Source of the DNA: Argopecten irradians
Taxonomy: Eukaryota; Mollusca; Bivalvia; Pectinida; Pectinidae
Assembly: GCF_041381155.1 (NCBI RefSeq)
Contig: NC_091142.1
Coordinates: 9,047,340-9,111,339 of the forward strand
Direction of reading: 5' to 3'
DNA: 64,000 nt
Below are positions 1 to 12,200 of this stretch, piece after piece. A program made the translations under genes and the position numbers. The notes under the pieces are model-generated. The model ran no database searches, was not told the DNA's origin, and was given only the letters and a program-made list of their open reading frames with translations. Numbering within the stretch: position 1 is the stretch's first letter; each line of letters starts with the position of its first letter.

Positions 1-3000
1 GTTTGACAACTTTAGAATGTTACCCCTGAGTCGAGATTCTCCGGTCTCATCTGAAAGGGGATTAAAGATGCTATTGATCTTTACCTTATAAAGACCTATC
101 CAATCCCAGGAAGATGAGGACAGTTCAGGGTTAGTCCGGTATGTGTATCGGATGTCCATGTCGTGTTTGAGTCTACAGGACGAGGGAACCTGGAACGTCA
201 CCACAGGTGGGTTGGGGGGATGAGGAAACACCTGGAAATATACAAACTTCACTGATAAAACACAGTCACACTAAACATCTCTGTAATTTAACAAGGTGCA
301 ACGAAGCATTGCAATATCCCACCCCCACCCACCCCAACCGCAGTCTGATATATACAAAACAAGAGGCCCAGAGGGCCTGTATTACTCACCTGGTTAGCTC
401 AGTAAATATCACAAATGTTTGACGAAACCTAAGGCTTATGACTTTAATCTCCCATCACATAAGTACTGACAGGGAGGCTAGCATTCAAACATGAGTGATA
501 TCCATTGCTTACATGATAGTTCCAGAGACAAATCATTTATACTAAACATTAGCCTCATCATTTGTACAATCTTTACTTCACAAATTTAGTTAAATTCCGA
601 ACAACGATTATAAACATGTCACAGTACATACAGTATAAGTTCACCTTGGATCTTCGTACCATGTGAGCTGAAGTTTTATGATCTAAGTTGAAGATTTGTT
701 TTTGTTCTAGGTATAGCCCAGAAACAAAAGGAAACTGATATTTGATGTTTTGACACTGGTAGAATTTTAAAAGTTCAAAATGTGTTTTCAAGAGAAAGGT
801 TATGGCAGCCATTTTGGATTCTGATTTGAACTAAAAATCAAGACTTGGTCAGGACCATGCCATGATCATTTTAGGCAAGCTTCAGCTCAATCATGTTGGT
901 AGAACTTAAGAAGATGGTGAACATGGCGCATGGCAGATTCTGCACAGTGGACGATGACAGCGTGTTCATTATTTTTGTATTGCATACTCTCATATTTTCA
1001 AGTTTGTGTTGTGTACCTACCGGGAATTGGAATTCTGTTACAACAGGTTTGTGGTCACTGACAGTGAATGATGGCAGAGATTTGTAGTACAGTTGTTTAA
1101 CACTGAGGTCAAGGTTCTGAAAAGAGTCTTCGTGGACCATCCATAAGACACGATCACACCAGGCCGGAACTCTCTGCTTCTCACTAAACATAAATCATAA
1201 ACAAATAGGATATGATCTCTAACTAAACATAAATCATAAATAAATAGGACATGATCTCTCACTAAACATAAATCATAAATAAATAGGACATGATCTCTCA
1301 CTAAACATAAATCATAAATAAATAGGACATGATCTCTCACTAAACATAAATCATAAATAGATAAATAGGACATGATCTCTCACTAAACATAAATCATAAA
1401 TAGATAAATAGGACATGATCTCTCACTAAACATAAATCATAAATAAATAGGACATGATCTCTCACTAAACATAAATCATAAATAAATAGGACATGATCTC
1501 TCACTAAACATAAATCATAAATAAATAGGACATGATCTCTCTCTAAACATAAATCATAAATAAATAGGACATGATCTCTCACTAAACATAAATCATAAAT
1601 AAATAGGACATGATCTCTCACTAAACATAAATCATAAATAAATAGGACATGATCTCTCACTAAACATAAATCATAAATAGATAAATAGGACATGATCTCT
1701 CACTAAACATAAATCATAAATAGATAAATAGGACATGATCTCTCACTAAACATAAATCATAAATAGATAAATAGGACATGATCTCTCACTAAACATAAAT
1801 CATAAATAGATAAATAGGACATGATCTCTAACTAAACATAAATCATAAATAAATAGGACATGATCTCTCACTAAACATAAATAAATGTAAGTAGTTGAAT
1901 ATGTATGTACAGGGTCTATATACTTACATACATTTTGTAGCTAACGTGTGTATTTTGTACATGTACCTTATATATACACCTCTACATGTTGAACTTAAAA
2001 TTATCTCTCAAAATATTTTAGTTGAGTATAAGCTTATTGTTGGGTTTTATTCAAATTTAAAATACAAAATATCATTTAAACAATCTTTTGTCAATGCAGC
2101 ATCTTGCATTATGTAATACAGTAAAACATGTTTATAACGAACGCTCTTAAAAACAAATTCATGGTTATAACTTAGCGATTTCCAGTCATGATGTGTGCAC
2201 TCTGTTTTTGGTATGTTGTGCGATCACACACCTGTACTGACCTTGTGTCATATATATCTGTGTCTGGGTCAAACTTGTAGGTTGGTGCGAACGTGATTGG
2301 TCCCTCTTCAAAGTCTGTAAATATCATCCCTTTATCCTTACATTTCAGTAGCTGAAACATCATTGTTATTCTTTAGTTTTGGTTGAAAAAAACTAAAGAT
2401 CATCTCACTCTGACTGTACACTAAAAAGTAAACGATTATCTCCCCTCAACTGTAAACATGGGGTAAGATTATCTCCCTTCAACTGCAAAGCTAAAGTAAA
2501 AGAGATTATCGCCGTTTAACTGTACAGTTGAGCAAGGATTTATAAGTGAGAAGGATTCGTGTCTGTCTCTTTACACTACTAAACACCACGCGAGACGCTT
2601 ATGAACCGGGAATAAAAACCGTTTTTCTCTGAATCTCAACAAATACTTGTCTTATTGAATCAAACGAAACGCCAATGTAAAGTAAATTAAATTTCACAAC
2701 GTTTATAACTTGCTTTAAAGACGGAAGATTTAGAAGAAATGTCTTAAACTATCGTTAAAAAAATACGACCGCTCATGAAATGGCAGCACGCTTCAGAAAG
2801 TAAGACGGTAACCCTCGCACCCCATGCTACATCAAAGGCTGCGGCGGCGGATATCAAAGGAAATCAGTCGTCGCCCAACGTCACGGTCAGTGCACAAACA
2901 CAAAAGCGCCTGCGTTGTCTTTGCCCAAAACTCAATGTGACTTATCCTTCTCATATACGTCCTTGAGTTGAGGTAAAAGAGATTATCTCCCTCTAACTGT

Positions 3001-6000
3001 AAAGCTGACGTAAAAGATATTATCTCCCTTTAACTGTACAGTTGAGATAAAGAGATATCTCCCTTTACTGTACAGCTGAGGTAAAAGAGATATCTCCCTT
3101 TACTGTAAAGCTGAGGTAAAAGAGATATCTCCCTTTACTGTAAAGCTGAGGTAAAAGAGATATCTCCCTTAACTGTAAAGCTGAGGTAAAAGAGATTATC
3201 TCCCTTTAACTGTAAAACTGAGGTAAAAGATATTTGCTCCCTTCAACTGGACAGTTGAGGTAAAAGAGATTATCTCCCTTTAACTGCAGAGTTGAGGTAA
3301 AAGAGATTAGCTCCCTTTAACTGTAGAGTTGATGTAAAAGATATATCTCTCCTTAATTAACTGTACAGCTGAAGTAAACAAGATTATCTCTCTCCAATAT
3401 ATAGTTCTCCTTACCTGGTCCTTCTTTAGTAAGGCATTGTAGTTCTTTGCTGCTATTTCCTTTTCAACCTGTGATCTAGTCAAGCCATCCAGACGGAAAT
3501 TCAGATCTCCCATCCAAAACACATAGCTGAAGAAAAAAATATTTTGTCAATTTATTATCATTCTTATACTAATTTAGGGTTATCTCCCTTTAGTGGATCC
3601 TACAATGGAATATGTGTTGTAGTGATGGATGATGATAAATAGATTCATCGAAATTACATAAATTACTTAAAGATAAGTTCTTGCATGCTTGCTCTGAATT
3701 GTCATTCGCTGAAGACATATTTCATCTTCTTTAATTTTCCTGAGTTGAATTAGCTTTGAATTAATATCACACTGATCAAGTAAGATTTATTTTTAGATAT
3801 CTTTTTCTCGGAATAATTTCAAACTTTGAAAACACTGAATAGTTAGTTAGCTTTTACTGAAAGTGCAAGAAAAAATACACAGAATCAAATATGGAAAGTC
3901 TAATAAATGAAAAGTATTATAGGGGCATGTACACTCACAGGATCCTATCAAGTCTGATAAATGTGAACTTACTCATGATCTAGTATATTATCTACGTCCT
4001 TGTCCCGAAATTTCTGTGTGTCCAGGATGGTGAAGAAGTCCTGTGAAAATAGCATTAAACAGACATAATATAGTACCTTGTTATCTTTTCATGGTAATAA
4101 TGATTAGTTTCTAGACAGTGAAAATAATGTAATTTGATTTCATTTGACAAGAGTTCTTGATCTGACATAACACAATAGAAGCCTTATCAATCAACATATT
4201 CAAAGGTTTTGGTAGTTTTATACTCCACCAAAAATTGATATTACAAAGATATTATGCAAATTTTCATCAAATACAAGAAAATATGAAATAAAGTTGCAAC
4301 AAAAACAACTTAAAATTATTTTCATTGTTTGACATACTTCGATTCTCTCCATAGCGTTGTCCATGTGAGCTGCCAGGTGAGCGTTGACCATAATCAGATT
4401 GACTCCATTGACATCAAATCGGATACTCACACCACCTTTGTTGCCCTGAACAACAAGAGGCCCAATAGGCCTTAATGATCATTTGGCTATTTGTACAATT
4501 ATACAGTAGTGGGGAAAATCTGGATAAAATACGAAAGAGCAACTCTTCTGAAAATGTTCACCATTTCTTCGACTAACAATTAAAAACACTGTATACAAAG
4601 AAATATTAAGTAGAAGGTTTTAGCTTCTGCTATGCTTAACCCCTGTGATTGTACTTAAAAGTACAGGTCATTTATTTCAGTATAATTATGTATAAGAAAA
4701 CAAACTTACCCACCAGCCTCCCATCCCGGCTTTTGACCTCTCTGACTCTATGTGCTCGTAACTCATAAGGTGTTCTCTTTTCACAAAGGCCAGTGATAAC
4801 AACCCCTGCATTCTAACAATTTTTATCTGCAAACATGACACAGATTGTAAATACATTGCATAAAAAGTTCTTTGAAATATTCCGTCAAGAAGAATGGCTA
4901 CCAGCTTTTTTTATAGCTTAGTAATATGACACTATTTGAAAATGTTTATTGTGAATGCCCTTAATATTTAACTAGCCCTAACCATTGGAGAATTCCATAT
5001 TTTTCTATAACAGTACTGTACACTCTGTCACACATTCTGTCTTTGCATATTACAGAGTTAGCTCCCTTGCGAGTAGGTATCCATTGTTACGTCATTATTT
5101 TGTATTTTGATGTTGTTTTCTCCGAAAAGTATGATGTTACGCTCGTAAACACATGACATCACAATCAATACCTACAAGCAAGGGCAGATAACTCTGTAAT
5201 ATGCACCAATATCTGTTTCTTGTAAAGTATTTTATGATACAGGGTATTTATAAACATGATGGTTTCTTTACCTCTATTCTTTACTCAGTATTGTAATTTG
5301 TACAATTTTTTTTTAAATGTACAAATTTTAGAAAGATAAATGGGTACATACCGCTATATATACATTAATTTTTTTGTCTTTTTGAACAATCGGGAAATGG
5401 AATATGGACTTTGAAATCAGGAATTTCCCGACAGAATCAGGAAAATTGGCAAATATGCATTATATTCTTTTGATATTCAAGGTGACACACTCTTCAGAGC
5501 TAATATCTGATGTTACATCAATTGTTTCTAAGAATAATATCTTTGTGAAATTGTTGCCAATACATTATAGCCAAAAACTTTCCCCATAACAGATGAGTCT
5601 GCATACTGTGATCCAAATATCTTTCTCGGCTACTAAATTTTGCGATTTCTGTTTAAAATGGATTTTCACAAGAGATTAAGTTTCATGGATTCGAAATTGA
5701 ATGGAAATTATGCAAAAATTGTGGAAATTAATTTCACAGAGATCATCTTTCGTGAATTTATGTTTATCATGAAATTTATGAAAATAAATCAGATGCCAAA
5801 GAAATTTAATCTACAGTAATGGAGACACTTAAGACATGATGTCTGTATAATTAAACAAAGAGAGATATGATACCCGAACAAATCCTGCCACGCCGAGACA
5901 TCTTGTTAACGCCTTGGTCCATTTGTTTTCTTCTGCATCAGGGTCCCCAGTACTAACTTCCTGTAGACTGAAAAGAAAGTTGAAAGTTGTTTACTAAACA

Positions 6001-7974
6001 ATTAACAATTGTTCTTACCTCTAGTTAATTACAGATTAATTATAAATCTTTTTGGAAATCTTTGCAAATTGGAAAATTCATTGCTAACTTTGTGCAGTAA
6101 TTTAACGAAAGGCTAGTTTAGATTTAATTCTAATAAGCGCTCTCTTATTTTTTCAATTTTTATTTTCTAAGCTCCCTGGGTGCTTGTAGGGACGAATATG
6201 GTATATCTAGTTATAATGACAGCACTAGCTGAACTGGAAAAGTGTTAAATATTTTACAACTATGGAAATTATTTTTGCAAGGATAATATTTTCGTGATAT
6301 CGAGGGACATAATTAATATAATTGAGACCATTAAATTTGTATAAAAAGAAAGATAAACCCATATAAAATATATAAGCATGGTTGGATTGGACTGGGTCGA
6401 TCATCGGTGACCAAGCCTCAATTTCTAGAAACCAACTTCAGTCAGGGCTGAGTGGTGTACTTACCCTATACCATAGATGTCAGGCAGTATGTTATAAGGT
6501 TCACCCAGACCTAGGAGTTCTGTCAGACCATCAGTGGACAGTGGTTTACTTACCCTATACCATAGATGTCAGGCAGTATGTTATAAGGTTTACCTTGACC
6601 TAGGAATTCTGTCAGACCATCAGTGGTTTACTTACCCTATACCATAGATGTCAGACAGCATGTTATAAGGTTTACCCAGACCTAGGAGTTCTGTCAGACC
6701 ATCAGTGGACAGTGGTTTACTTACCCTATACCATAGATGTCAGGCAGTATGTTATAAGGTTTACCCAGACATAGAAGTTCAGTCAGACCACCAGGGGGGA
6801 CAGTGGTGTACTTACCCTATACCATAAATGTCAGGCAGTATGTTATAAGGTTTACCCAGACATAGAAGTTCAGTCAGACCATCAGTGGACAGTGGTTTAC
6901 TTACCCTATACCATAGATGTCAGGCAGTATGTTATAAGGTTTACCCAGACCTAGAAGTTCAGTCAGATCATCAGTCATCAGTGGTGTACTTACCCTAGAC
7001 CATAGATGTCAGACAGCATGTTATAAGGTTTACCCAGACCTAGGAGTTCAGTCAGACCATCAGTGGTGTACTTACCCTATACCATGTCAGACAGCATGTT
7101 ATAAGGTTTACCCAGACCGAGGAGTTCAGTCAGACCATCAGTGGACAGTGGTTTACTTACCCTATACCATAGATGTCAGACAGCATGTTATAAGGTTTAC
7201 CCAGACCTAGGAGTTCAGTCAGACCATCAGGGGGGTCAGAGGTGTACTTACCCTATACCATAGATGTCAGGTAGCATGTTATAAGGTTTACCCAGACCTA
7301 GGAGTTCAGTCAGACCATCAGGGGGGTCAGAGGTGTACTTACCCTATACCATAGACGTCAAACAGTATGTTATAAGGTTTACCCAGACCTAGGAGTTCAG
7401 TCAGACCATCAGTGGACAGTGGTGTACTTACCCTATACCATACATGTCAGACAGCATTTTATAAGGTTTACCCAGACCTAGGAGTTCTGTCAGACCATCA
7501 GTGGACAGTGGTTTACTTACCCTATGCCATAGATGTCTGGCAGCATGTTATAAGGTTTACCAAGACCTAGGAGTTCAGTCAGACCATCAGGGGGGTCAGT
7601 GGTGCCAACATTCCATGTACACAAATACAATCTGCAAAGTTTAAAAAGCAAAAACTTAATGATACACTGTATTTCAATTTGATTTAATGTCAGATAATTT
7701 TATTTCAGTTAAAAAGTGTATAAGTCCTGAAACAAAACTCTAATTTTATTTTATTATCTTGAAATGGTCATTATGTTGACTGTAAAGTAAGTTGAAACTT
7801 TTGTAACTTAAGAAAAGTACTAATTCGTCTGCTCTTGATTTTGATAAGAAAAAAAATACCATTAGTCAGAGGTGTAGCATCTTAAATACAAAATAAACTT
7901 CTGAAACATAACCGATACTACCTTAATATCTTTGGTTTTGGCATCACTTCACATTTCTTCGTAGAAACTGCCAT
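1..7974 (-). CDS. INPP5K: INPP5K/SKIP-type inositol polyphosphate 5-phosphatase (3' end cut by window)
   Basis: Predicted to remove the 5-phosphate from phosphoinositides such as PI(4,5)P2 and PI(3,4,5)P3. Ten coding exons on the minus strand: 7974-7922, 7631-7521, 5967-5874, 4826-4710, 4445-4338, 4040-3973, 3526-3415, 2351-2242, 1183-1021 and 231-85. They splice with consistent phase to 361 codons. Visible motifs in order: TWNVG (residues 23-27), GLQEV (55-59), GNKGGV (126-131), NAHLAAH (146-152), FWMGDLNFR (187-195), PAWCDR (264-269) and SDHKPV (300-305), a complete 5-phosphatase core. A SKICH domain then begins, with WDWIGLYK at 354-361. The start ATG at 7974 leaves only about 20 residues before the catalytic core, as in INPP5K rather than the long-N-terminus INPP5J. 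After codon 361 the frame stays open to position 1, so either a donor at 84 or read-through is possible. The rest of SKICH lies outside the window. Exons 2 and 9 adjoin arrays that copy their splice sites. Confidence 0.93.
1184..1885 (-). repeat. 38-43 bp minisatellite carrying the INPP5K exon 9 acceptor
   Basis: About 18 units of consensus 'ATAGGACATGATCTCTCAC' followed by TAAACATAAATCATAAAT (plus strand). A 4-bp longer variant (extra ATAG) is interspersed. Read on the minus strand, each unit holds TTATGATTTATGTTTAG followed by TGAGA, the same acceptor and first exon bases used at 1183 (TTTAG|TGAGAAG). The array therefore starts exactly at the splice site. Confidence 0.9.
2396..3395. repeat. 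About 37-bp minisatellite in INPP5K intron 7, split by a MITE
   Basis: Degenerate tandem units built on GAGATTATCTCCCTTTAACT followed by GTAAAGCTGAGGTAAAA, with many substitutions and small deletions. Present on both sides of a foldback insertion at 2533-2966. It lies between exons 7 and 8 and does not appear to copy either splice site. Confidence 0.85.
2533..2966. mobile_element. Foldback MITE inserted in the intron 7 minisatellite
   Basis: Imperfect terminal inverted repeats of about 30 bp: the left end begins AAGGATTTATAAGTGAGAAG and the right end reads back as AAGGACGTATATGAGAAGGA. GTTGAG flanks both sides (2527-2532 and 2967-2972), but the array unit also contains GTTGAG, so a target duplication is not certain. 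The interior is more GC-rich and holds a 63-codon open frame with no recognisable domain. Confidence 0.5.
5036..5212. mobile_element. MITE family B copy 1
   Basis: Inverted termini TTTGCATATTACAGAGTTA ... AACTCTGTAATATGCA flank a core with 'GTAGGTATCCATTG' and its inverted partner. About 175 bp, inside INPP5K intron 3. Related copies are at 13712, 14570, 37552 and (degraded) 25070 and 63280. Confidence 0.7.
6382..6424 (+). repeat. Fragment of tRNA-derived SINE 5' flank
   Basis: GGATTGGACTGGGTCGATCA followed by TCGGTGACC repeats, in opposite orientation, the sequence just outside the tRNA-like head at 8933-9042. No further SINE sequence follows. Confidence 0.4.
6440..7520 (-). repeat. 88-bp tandem array carrying INPP5K exon 2 and its donor site
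   Basis: About 12 units, period 82-92 bp, extend into the intron immediately after exon 2; exon 2 itself (7631-7521) is the thirteenth, outermost unit. On the minus strand each unit reads CTGGGTAAACCTTATAACAT, then the codons for LPDIYGI, then GG|GTAAGTA, i.e. the last 70-odd exon bases plus the donor. Plus-strand anchors (CTTACCCTATACCAT) occur near 6461, 6548, 6632, 6720, 6810, 6900, 6987, 7070, 7157, 7246, 7338, 7427 and 7515. The copies lack the exon's TWNVG half and its acceptor. Confidence 0.93.
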
Positions 7975-8273
7975 TTTTCAGTTGTGGGCTAATCAAGACT
8001 CTTCCGGACTTTACTTGTACAAAATGGTGTCTGGCACTGTTGCATACTATTCGCTCTAGATCTGAGCACCTGCAGCAGCTGCAAATTATTTCTAAATGTA
8101 ATTGGTCTAAAACACCGTCTTCTTGCAATATGCTACATGACTCGATCCTAATTTATAACGCCATACTTTCAAGCACATTCAACTGACATTTCTTGAAGTA
8201 AATATAGTTAAAACCGGAAGTGTGAAGAACGTCGTAGTATAACTCTAGATCCTGACGTCATCATAATTTGAGC
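7975..8273. promoter_or_regulatory. Shared divergent promoter, INPP5K-like / RPL6
   Basis: About 300 bp separates the INPP5K-like start codon (7974, minus) from the inferred RPL6 leader (about 8274, plus). Visible candidate sites are an ETS-type CCGGAAG at 8214-8220 and a perfect CRE palindrome TGACGTCA at 8253-8260. A reverse ETS core lies at 8283-8288, inside the RPL6 leader. No TATA box stands out, which fits a housekeeping divergent promoter. Start sites are inferred. Confidence 0.55.
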
Positions 8274-8298
8274 ACTCTTTTACTTCCGGTAGGGCAAA
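8274..8298 (+). other. RPL6: RPL6 5' non-coding exon 1 (TOP-like leader)
   Basis: RPL6 coding exon 2 begins with its ATG immediately after a splice acceptor (AG at 9229-9230), so a non-coding first exon must lie upstream. A C followed by pyrimidines at 8274-8281, resembling a 5' terminal oligopyrimidine tract, is followed about 20 bases later by a good donor (GTGAGT at 8299). This matches ribosomal protein gene leaders. It is inferred; the TSS is not proven. Confidence 0.5.
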
Positions 8299-8824
8299 GT
8301 GAGTGTAACTTTTCATCGAACCTTACAAATAAATCCAGATATATCTTGCACATCACCTCGCATCAAAGCTTTTGAACTGCTCATAATAATACTCAGATGT
8401 CTTTTTAATACCGATTCATATCAATAGTGTTTATAAAATGTACGAAAAGGCCTAAATTTCTCGTTTAATAACACATATTTATCCATGTGAACATGTTTAC
8501 AATATAGTGCTTACCATTCTCATAACGTTAAAATTCAACCGGCATTAAATCTAGAATAACGTCAGGACGGAATTTGATACCCTCTATGATATCTACATAG
8601 CATTATTTATGAATTGTTATGTAACTGTCTAAATTGTCCTGTTATGTTGAAGATTACAGTACGTGAGTGGGTCGATCATCACAACGATTGTGGACATTAT
8701 AGTCAGCTGAAATATAAATAGCCACTAGAAGGGTTAGCATATTACCGTTCAGAACTCACTTTATACAAAAGCCAATAGAGATTCTACCGACTGATCTTTC
8801 GAAAACGTTCCCCGTCTTGTTACT

Positions 8825-9042
8825 TTGGTTTTTTTTGGGAGGGGGTGGTACTTTCTGCCATGTTTTTGAATCTCAAGTTCTGGAGGCCTGAACATGTGAA
8901 GTTCCGTTTTGTCTTTCACTGGAGATACCTCCTAGTGGCCAGACCGGGATTGGAACCCGGGACCCTCCGAACACCAGTCGAGTGCTCAACAGGCTGAGCT
9001 ACCTGGTCACCAATGATCGACCCAGTCCAATCCCGCTACATA
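8825..9042 (-). mobile_element. tRNA-derived SINE
   Basis: On the minus strand a tRNA-like head (about 9008-8933) has an A box (TAGCTCAGCCTG), a D arm GCTC/GAGC, an anticodon arm, and a B box with T arm (CCGGG TTCCAAT CCCGG). About 100 bp of unrelated body and an A-rich end near 8830 follow. The anticodon position reads GGT, which is not expected of a functional eukaryotic tRNA, and the anticodon stem has a mismatch. SINE is therefore preferred over a tRNA gene. Confidence 0.65.
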
Positions 9043-9230
9043 CATAATTAATTAATTACACGTAATGTGTAAAAATGTGTGAAATCCTACAGGATACACT
9101 TTAACATGAGTCTGTATAATGTCACCAAAATTGGCTTTTGTTTTATTCGCAAACTTCCTCCGTACCTGATGGTTTATCACTGTCAGTATGACAGACAATA
9201 ATTGTGTATATGTCTTATTGTTTTTCACAG

Positions 9231-12200
9231 ATGGCTCCCCGTAAGAAGGTTACGAAGACCCCAACTCGTATGATCACCAAGGACATTGGTGGTGATAAAA
9301 ATGGTGGAAAAAGAACGATCAGAATCAGCCGCATGGTAAACTTTTCCCCAAGATTCTAGTAGAAACCGTATTAAACAAACAGAGGTTCCTTTAAAACTGT
9401 TTTATAGTCTATTAAAACTTGGACAAATTAAAAGGAATCCACTTTTAATGTATAATTAGTTTATAAGTTATAATTACTGTATGCATAAAGAATTTCATTA
9501 ATAGGGGAAAAAAAGTCTACAAAGGATTTCTGAACATATTTCTGTCACATAACCATCATGTTTTGTCTTCATGTTTACTAGAGTCTAGCAGGTATTACGG
9601 TACTATTACCAGGTACTTAGCATTTGTTTGACTGGATTTGATTTGACAAAGCAGACAATTTAAGTTTCTTTTTTACATTGGCACAGCATTTGTTTGACTG
9701 GATTTGATTTGACAAAGCAGACCATTTAAGTTTCTTTTTTACATTGGCACATGATGTTATAAGTTAATATTTTGATTTTTATAGTCTTAATATTTTGATT
9801 TTTATAGTCCCGGTACTACCCTACCGAGGATAGGCCAAGAAAGTTAAGATCTACCAAGACTGCCTTCTCCTCTCACAAGCACACGGTCAGATCTTCTATC
9901 ACCCCAGGAACAGTCCTGATCATTGTGGCTGGACGTCACAAGGGAAAGGTAAAAAGAGTGGAAAACAAACAGACACATTTAATAATGTTTGTATTTGCAG
10001 AAAGTTGTATACATCCGAAACCTCACTATCTTCTTGGTTAATCATGTTAAATATGTATCTGTTTAAAAATGGCACATTTCATTTGACTAGCGATTTAAAA
10101 ATTAATTCCCAAAAATTTGGCACTCCTCATTTTAATCAATCATCATCAGAGGCTTTAAAAAAAATCCCTTTCGTCTATGTTCTTACGCCATCTTATTACT
10201 GCTATTTCTCAGAAAGAACTGAAGGGATTTGTCTTAAATTTTATTTGTAGGCTCCCAACTTGGGATTTCAATATTTTATTACCATTTTTTAATTCTAAAG
10301 GGAGTTTTTATAAATTTCACGCATCAATTTTTGCTAGAGCTAGTGACAGTTTTGCAATTTTGTGTTTGTTATCGGCCATAACTAGCCAAAAACCTCCCAA
10401 TATGTATCTCAACTTTATTTGCTTAAAAACAAAAATGGGACAAACAGGTTCTTGTTAATTGAATGCATACTATTATTTAGTGATCATTTATTATGTTTTA
10501 TCTTCTTATTTCAGAGGGTGGTATTTCTTAAACAACTGAACTCTGGTCTTCTTTTAGTAACAGGTAAGTTCAGCTGTTGCCAGGTACTGACCGCTGGTCG
10601 GTAGCTTTCCTCCAGGTACTCTTGACTTTCCTCCACCAACTAACCTGACACATCCTTAGAAGATACTGGCTGTTAATAGGATGTTAATAAACCCCAAAAG
10701 TATAGATAATATCAACAGTCTGCAAACTTTAAGCAATAGTCCGATACCCATGACTAGCAATTTTACACCTGGACTAGTGATGATTGTCCGATTTTACTAG
10801 AAGCTCAACACCCAGTTAAAATTGGTAGCTACTATATTTACAAGAGCGGTGGTCAATTGCATTTTTCAACACATTTTTAGTGCATTCTCTATGCAATTAT
10901 TTCATCAGTTGCATCATTTTGTGATAATTTGCATCCAGACTAATTTGGGTCAAAAATCTATTGTACATTTATTGTTAGCACGATGGAGCGTAGCTAGCTC
11001 CATCGTAGCTTATAGCATACCCCCTAGTTTTGAAAATCACCTTGTGAACAGGATATCTCAAGTTATACACCATTAACAGCAATGAAATTTGGCACAGACA
11101 TGTAGTTATAGATAAGGACGGAACTGATAAAACTTGGCGACAAACAGACATAAACTGTATTTTTGAGGAATTAAAATATATTTTATTCCTTCTTTGTCTA
11201 TAGTAATATTTAAATGAGAAACACAATGCATTATGGGAAATTATATGGCCGACAGTACCACTTCATACAAAAGAAATATAGTTTTAGAAAAGATTAAGGC
11301 AATTAAGAAATATTCATTATTTTTCTATTCTTAAATATGTTACTCAAAGTGTCATGACATCATAATTACCTGTGTTGGATAATCTATATTCCCTGGACAG
11401 TGTCACAAGTCAGGTGCCCTAGTTTCATCTAGATGCTGTTTATAGGCCTATATGTGTGTGTAAATGTGTTACATATACCATTTACTGTTAAAGGGAAAAA
11501 CAATGGTTGAGAGTTAATTAATGTATTTTGTTATCAAGTCCTTGGGAAAGGCTCGACTGTAGCTGCCAATGTCAATTTGTTGACCTGTAGTACACATTCC
11601 ATTGTGCCGAGACTCAGCCAATACAACTTGTGCATTGTTATCTTAATTGTGAAATTTATATTGTGTTGAAGAAAATGAGATAAAAGATAAGTAATAAATT
11701 TCAACCTACTGAAGCAAATTCAGTTTACCTCTTATAACCAGGACAGCCAAACATCTTTGATTTTTTTTGGTCACCTGTAATGAATTAAGCCCTCCTCCAG
11801 CAGGTATCTTTTAAAAGTCTAGTCAACTTAACACTTTGATAACATAGTTGTACATGTGTGATATCGATAAGCAATCATACAAGAAAAAATTTCCCCAATA
11901 ACAATATACTGATAAATTTGAATAAAAAGCTTTGTTAAATTTTGAATTTTATTAAATTTTCTAATATTAAAGTTAAGTTGATGCTATTTGAATTGGTCCC
12001 AACAATATTCTTACTATTAAAGAAGATGCTGCTTCTGCATACGCTCACACTAAAATCCTGCTCAGAAAAAAAACTTGTCTGCACAAATCAATATTTTTAT
12101 AAAACTGTTGATCTATATATAACTTAACATTTGATGAATGACATCTGTCTTGAAAGAATTTTATGATTGTTTTAATACCAACATTGATAACAATTAAATA

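Noticed and set aside
1..50. A next INPP5K exon starting at an acceptor at 52-51
   Set aside because: It would leave a 34-bp intron and read a stop after 12 codons; read-through from exon 10 or an acceptor beyond the window is more plausible.
1038..1693. Minus-strand repeated-peptide frames (FIYDLCLVRDHVL)
   Set aside because: Translation of the acceptor-bearing minisatellite in the wrong phase; the true exon 9 frame starts at 1183.
8933..9008. A possible functional tRNA-Thr gene
   Set aside because: Anticodon GGT is not normally used in eukaryotes, the anticodon stem has a mismatch, and a SINE body with A-rich end follows.
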